Source: Bacteroidota bacterium
GTDB taxonomy: Bacteria > Bacteroidota > Bacteroidia > Chitinophagales > Chitinophagaceae
Assembly (NCBI GenBank): GCA_018266775.1
Contig: JAFDZS010000001.1
Span: forward strand, 1 to 64,000
Length of the DNA stretch: 64,000 nt
Direction of reading: 5' to 3'
This document shows, one piece after another, positions 63,759 to 64,000 of this stretch (positions are counted from its first letter, which is position 1; each line of letters starts with the position of its first letter). Under the pieces are notes generated by a model. It did no database searches, had not been told where the DNA came from, and saw nothing but the letters and a program-made list of their open reading frames with translations. Both the position numbers and the translations under genes were made by a program.

Positions 63759-64000
63759 CTACCAATTGATCTTTACAGAAAAATTCACCACCCTTCCATC
63801 CAGCGGTGCCCATATCTGTTTAAATACCGGGTTACTGATGCTGCCGGAGTAAATGGTTTCCTGGCGGGTTTGCCTGTAGTCAAAAAGATTTTCACAGTTA
63901 AGTACAAACGAAATATTTTTAATGTCGTAACGAAGCATGGCTGCCGCAAATACATACGGCGAAGTGGTGCTGTTATCATCCAGGTATTGTTTTCCTGTAT
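63759..64000 (-). CDS. C-terminal end of a TonB-dependent receptor (partial, continues beyond window)
   Basis: Only about 80 codons are in the window. The frame reads YVFAAAMLRYDIKNISFVLN, CENLFDYRQTRQETIYSG, then PVFKQIWAPLDGRVVNFSVK and ends INW. The NLFD motif, the PLDGR turn and a final aromatic residue in the last beta strand are typical of the barrel end of TonB-dependent outer-membrane receptors, which import siderophores or glycans. The 64-residue frame on the same strand (63785-63979) is in a different frame and is spurious. Convergent with the amidase gene, ten bases apart. Confidence 0.72.
   Translation of the reverse strand, partial: TGKQYLDDNSTTSPYVFAAAMLRYDIKNISFVLNCENLFDYRQTRQETIYSGSISNPVFKQIWAPLDGRVVNFSVKINW

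Overview
The window looks like chromosomal DNA of a Bacteroidota bacterium, most likely in or near the Chitinophagaceae. The evidence is an alternative complex III plus heme-copper oxidase operon in the Bacteroidota order, a type IX secretion type B sorting domain, DUF6443/RHS giant proteins, a TonB-dependent receptor end, DUF5522 and DUF6787 genes, and several promoters with the Bacteroidota pattern (TTTG about 26 bases upstream of TAnnTTTG). The species assignment is inference; no rRNA is present.

Layout. 1-3.5 kb: 3' end of an RNA gene with a terminator, trmB, a DUF5522 gene, an alkyltransferase-like gene, then (minus strand) SCO, DUF420 and a small membrane protein. 3.6-18.4 kb: one long minus-strand respiratory operon, actABCDEF followed by oxidase subunits II and I, heme O synthase, two subunit III proteins and subunit IV, ending at a strong terminator. 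It would pass electrons from quinol through ACIII to cytochrome c and oxygen; the nearby SCO and DUF420 genes fit oxidase assembly. 18.6-21.7 kb: a DUF6787-PurN fusion, a secreted carboxypeptidase-regulatory-like protein, a possible small RNA and a conserved hypothetical.

21.8-45.0 kb is the most unusual part. A type II secretion-like system is split in two: pilin, prepilin peptidase, ATPase, secretin, GspL-, GspM- and GspC-like genes on the plus strand (21.8-28.8 kb), and GspF plus three minor pseudopilins on the minus strand (41.2-44.4 kb). Between them lie surface or secreted proteins: a small lipoprotein, a PKD protein with a T9SS sorting domain, a giant RHS-type gene broken by a one-base frameshift in a homopolymer, and a second RHS protein whose A+T-rich C-terminus carries an HEFAH zinc-protease motif and is followed by a possible lipoprotein immunity gene.

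45.4-50.5 kb holds assorted genes (hypothetical, lipoprotein, DUF1624 membrane protein, YitT, HD hydrolase, DinB). 50.5-59.7 kb is a signalling operon: three related histidine kinases (the first with six tandem sensor units of about 185 residues), a CheY-like regulator, and a receiver-adenylate cyclase fusion, suggesting output through cAMP. 59.9-64 kb: a DctA-type symporter, the C-terminal remnant of a penicillin-acylase-family gene bracketed by palindromic elements, a tiny histidine-rich lipoprotein gene, a secreted amidase, and the 3' end of a TonB-dependent receptor. REP-like palindromes recur in the window, including one inside the ATPase domain of the first kinase.
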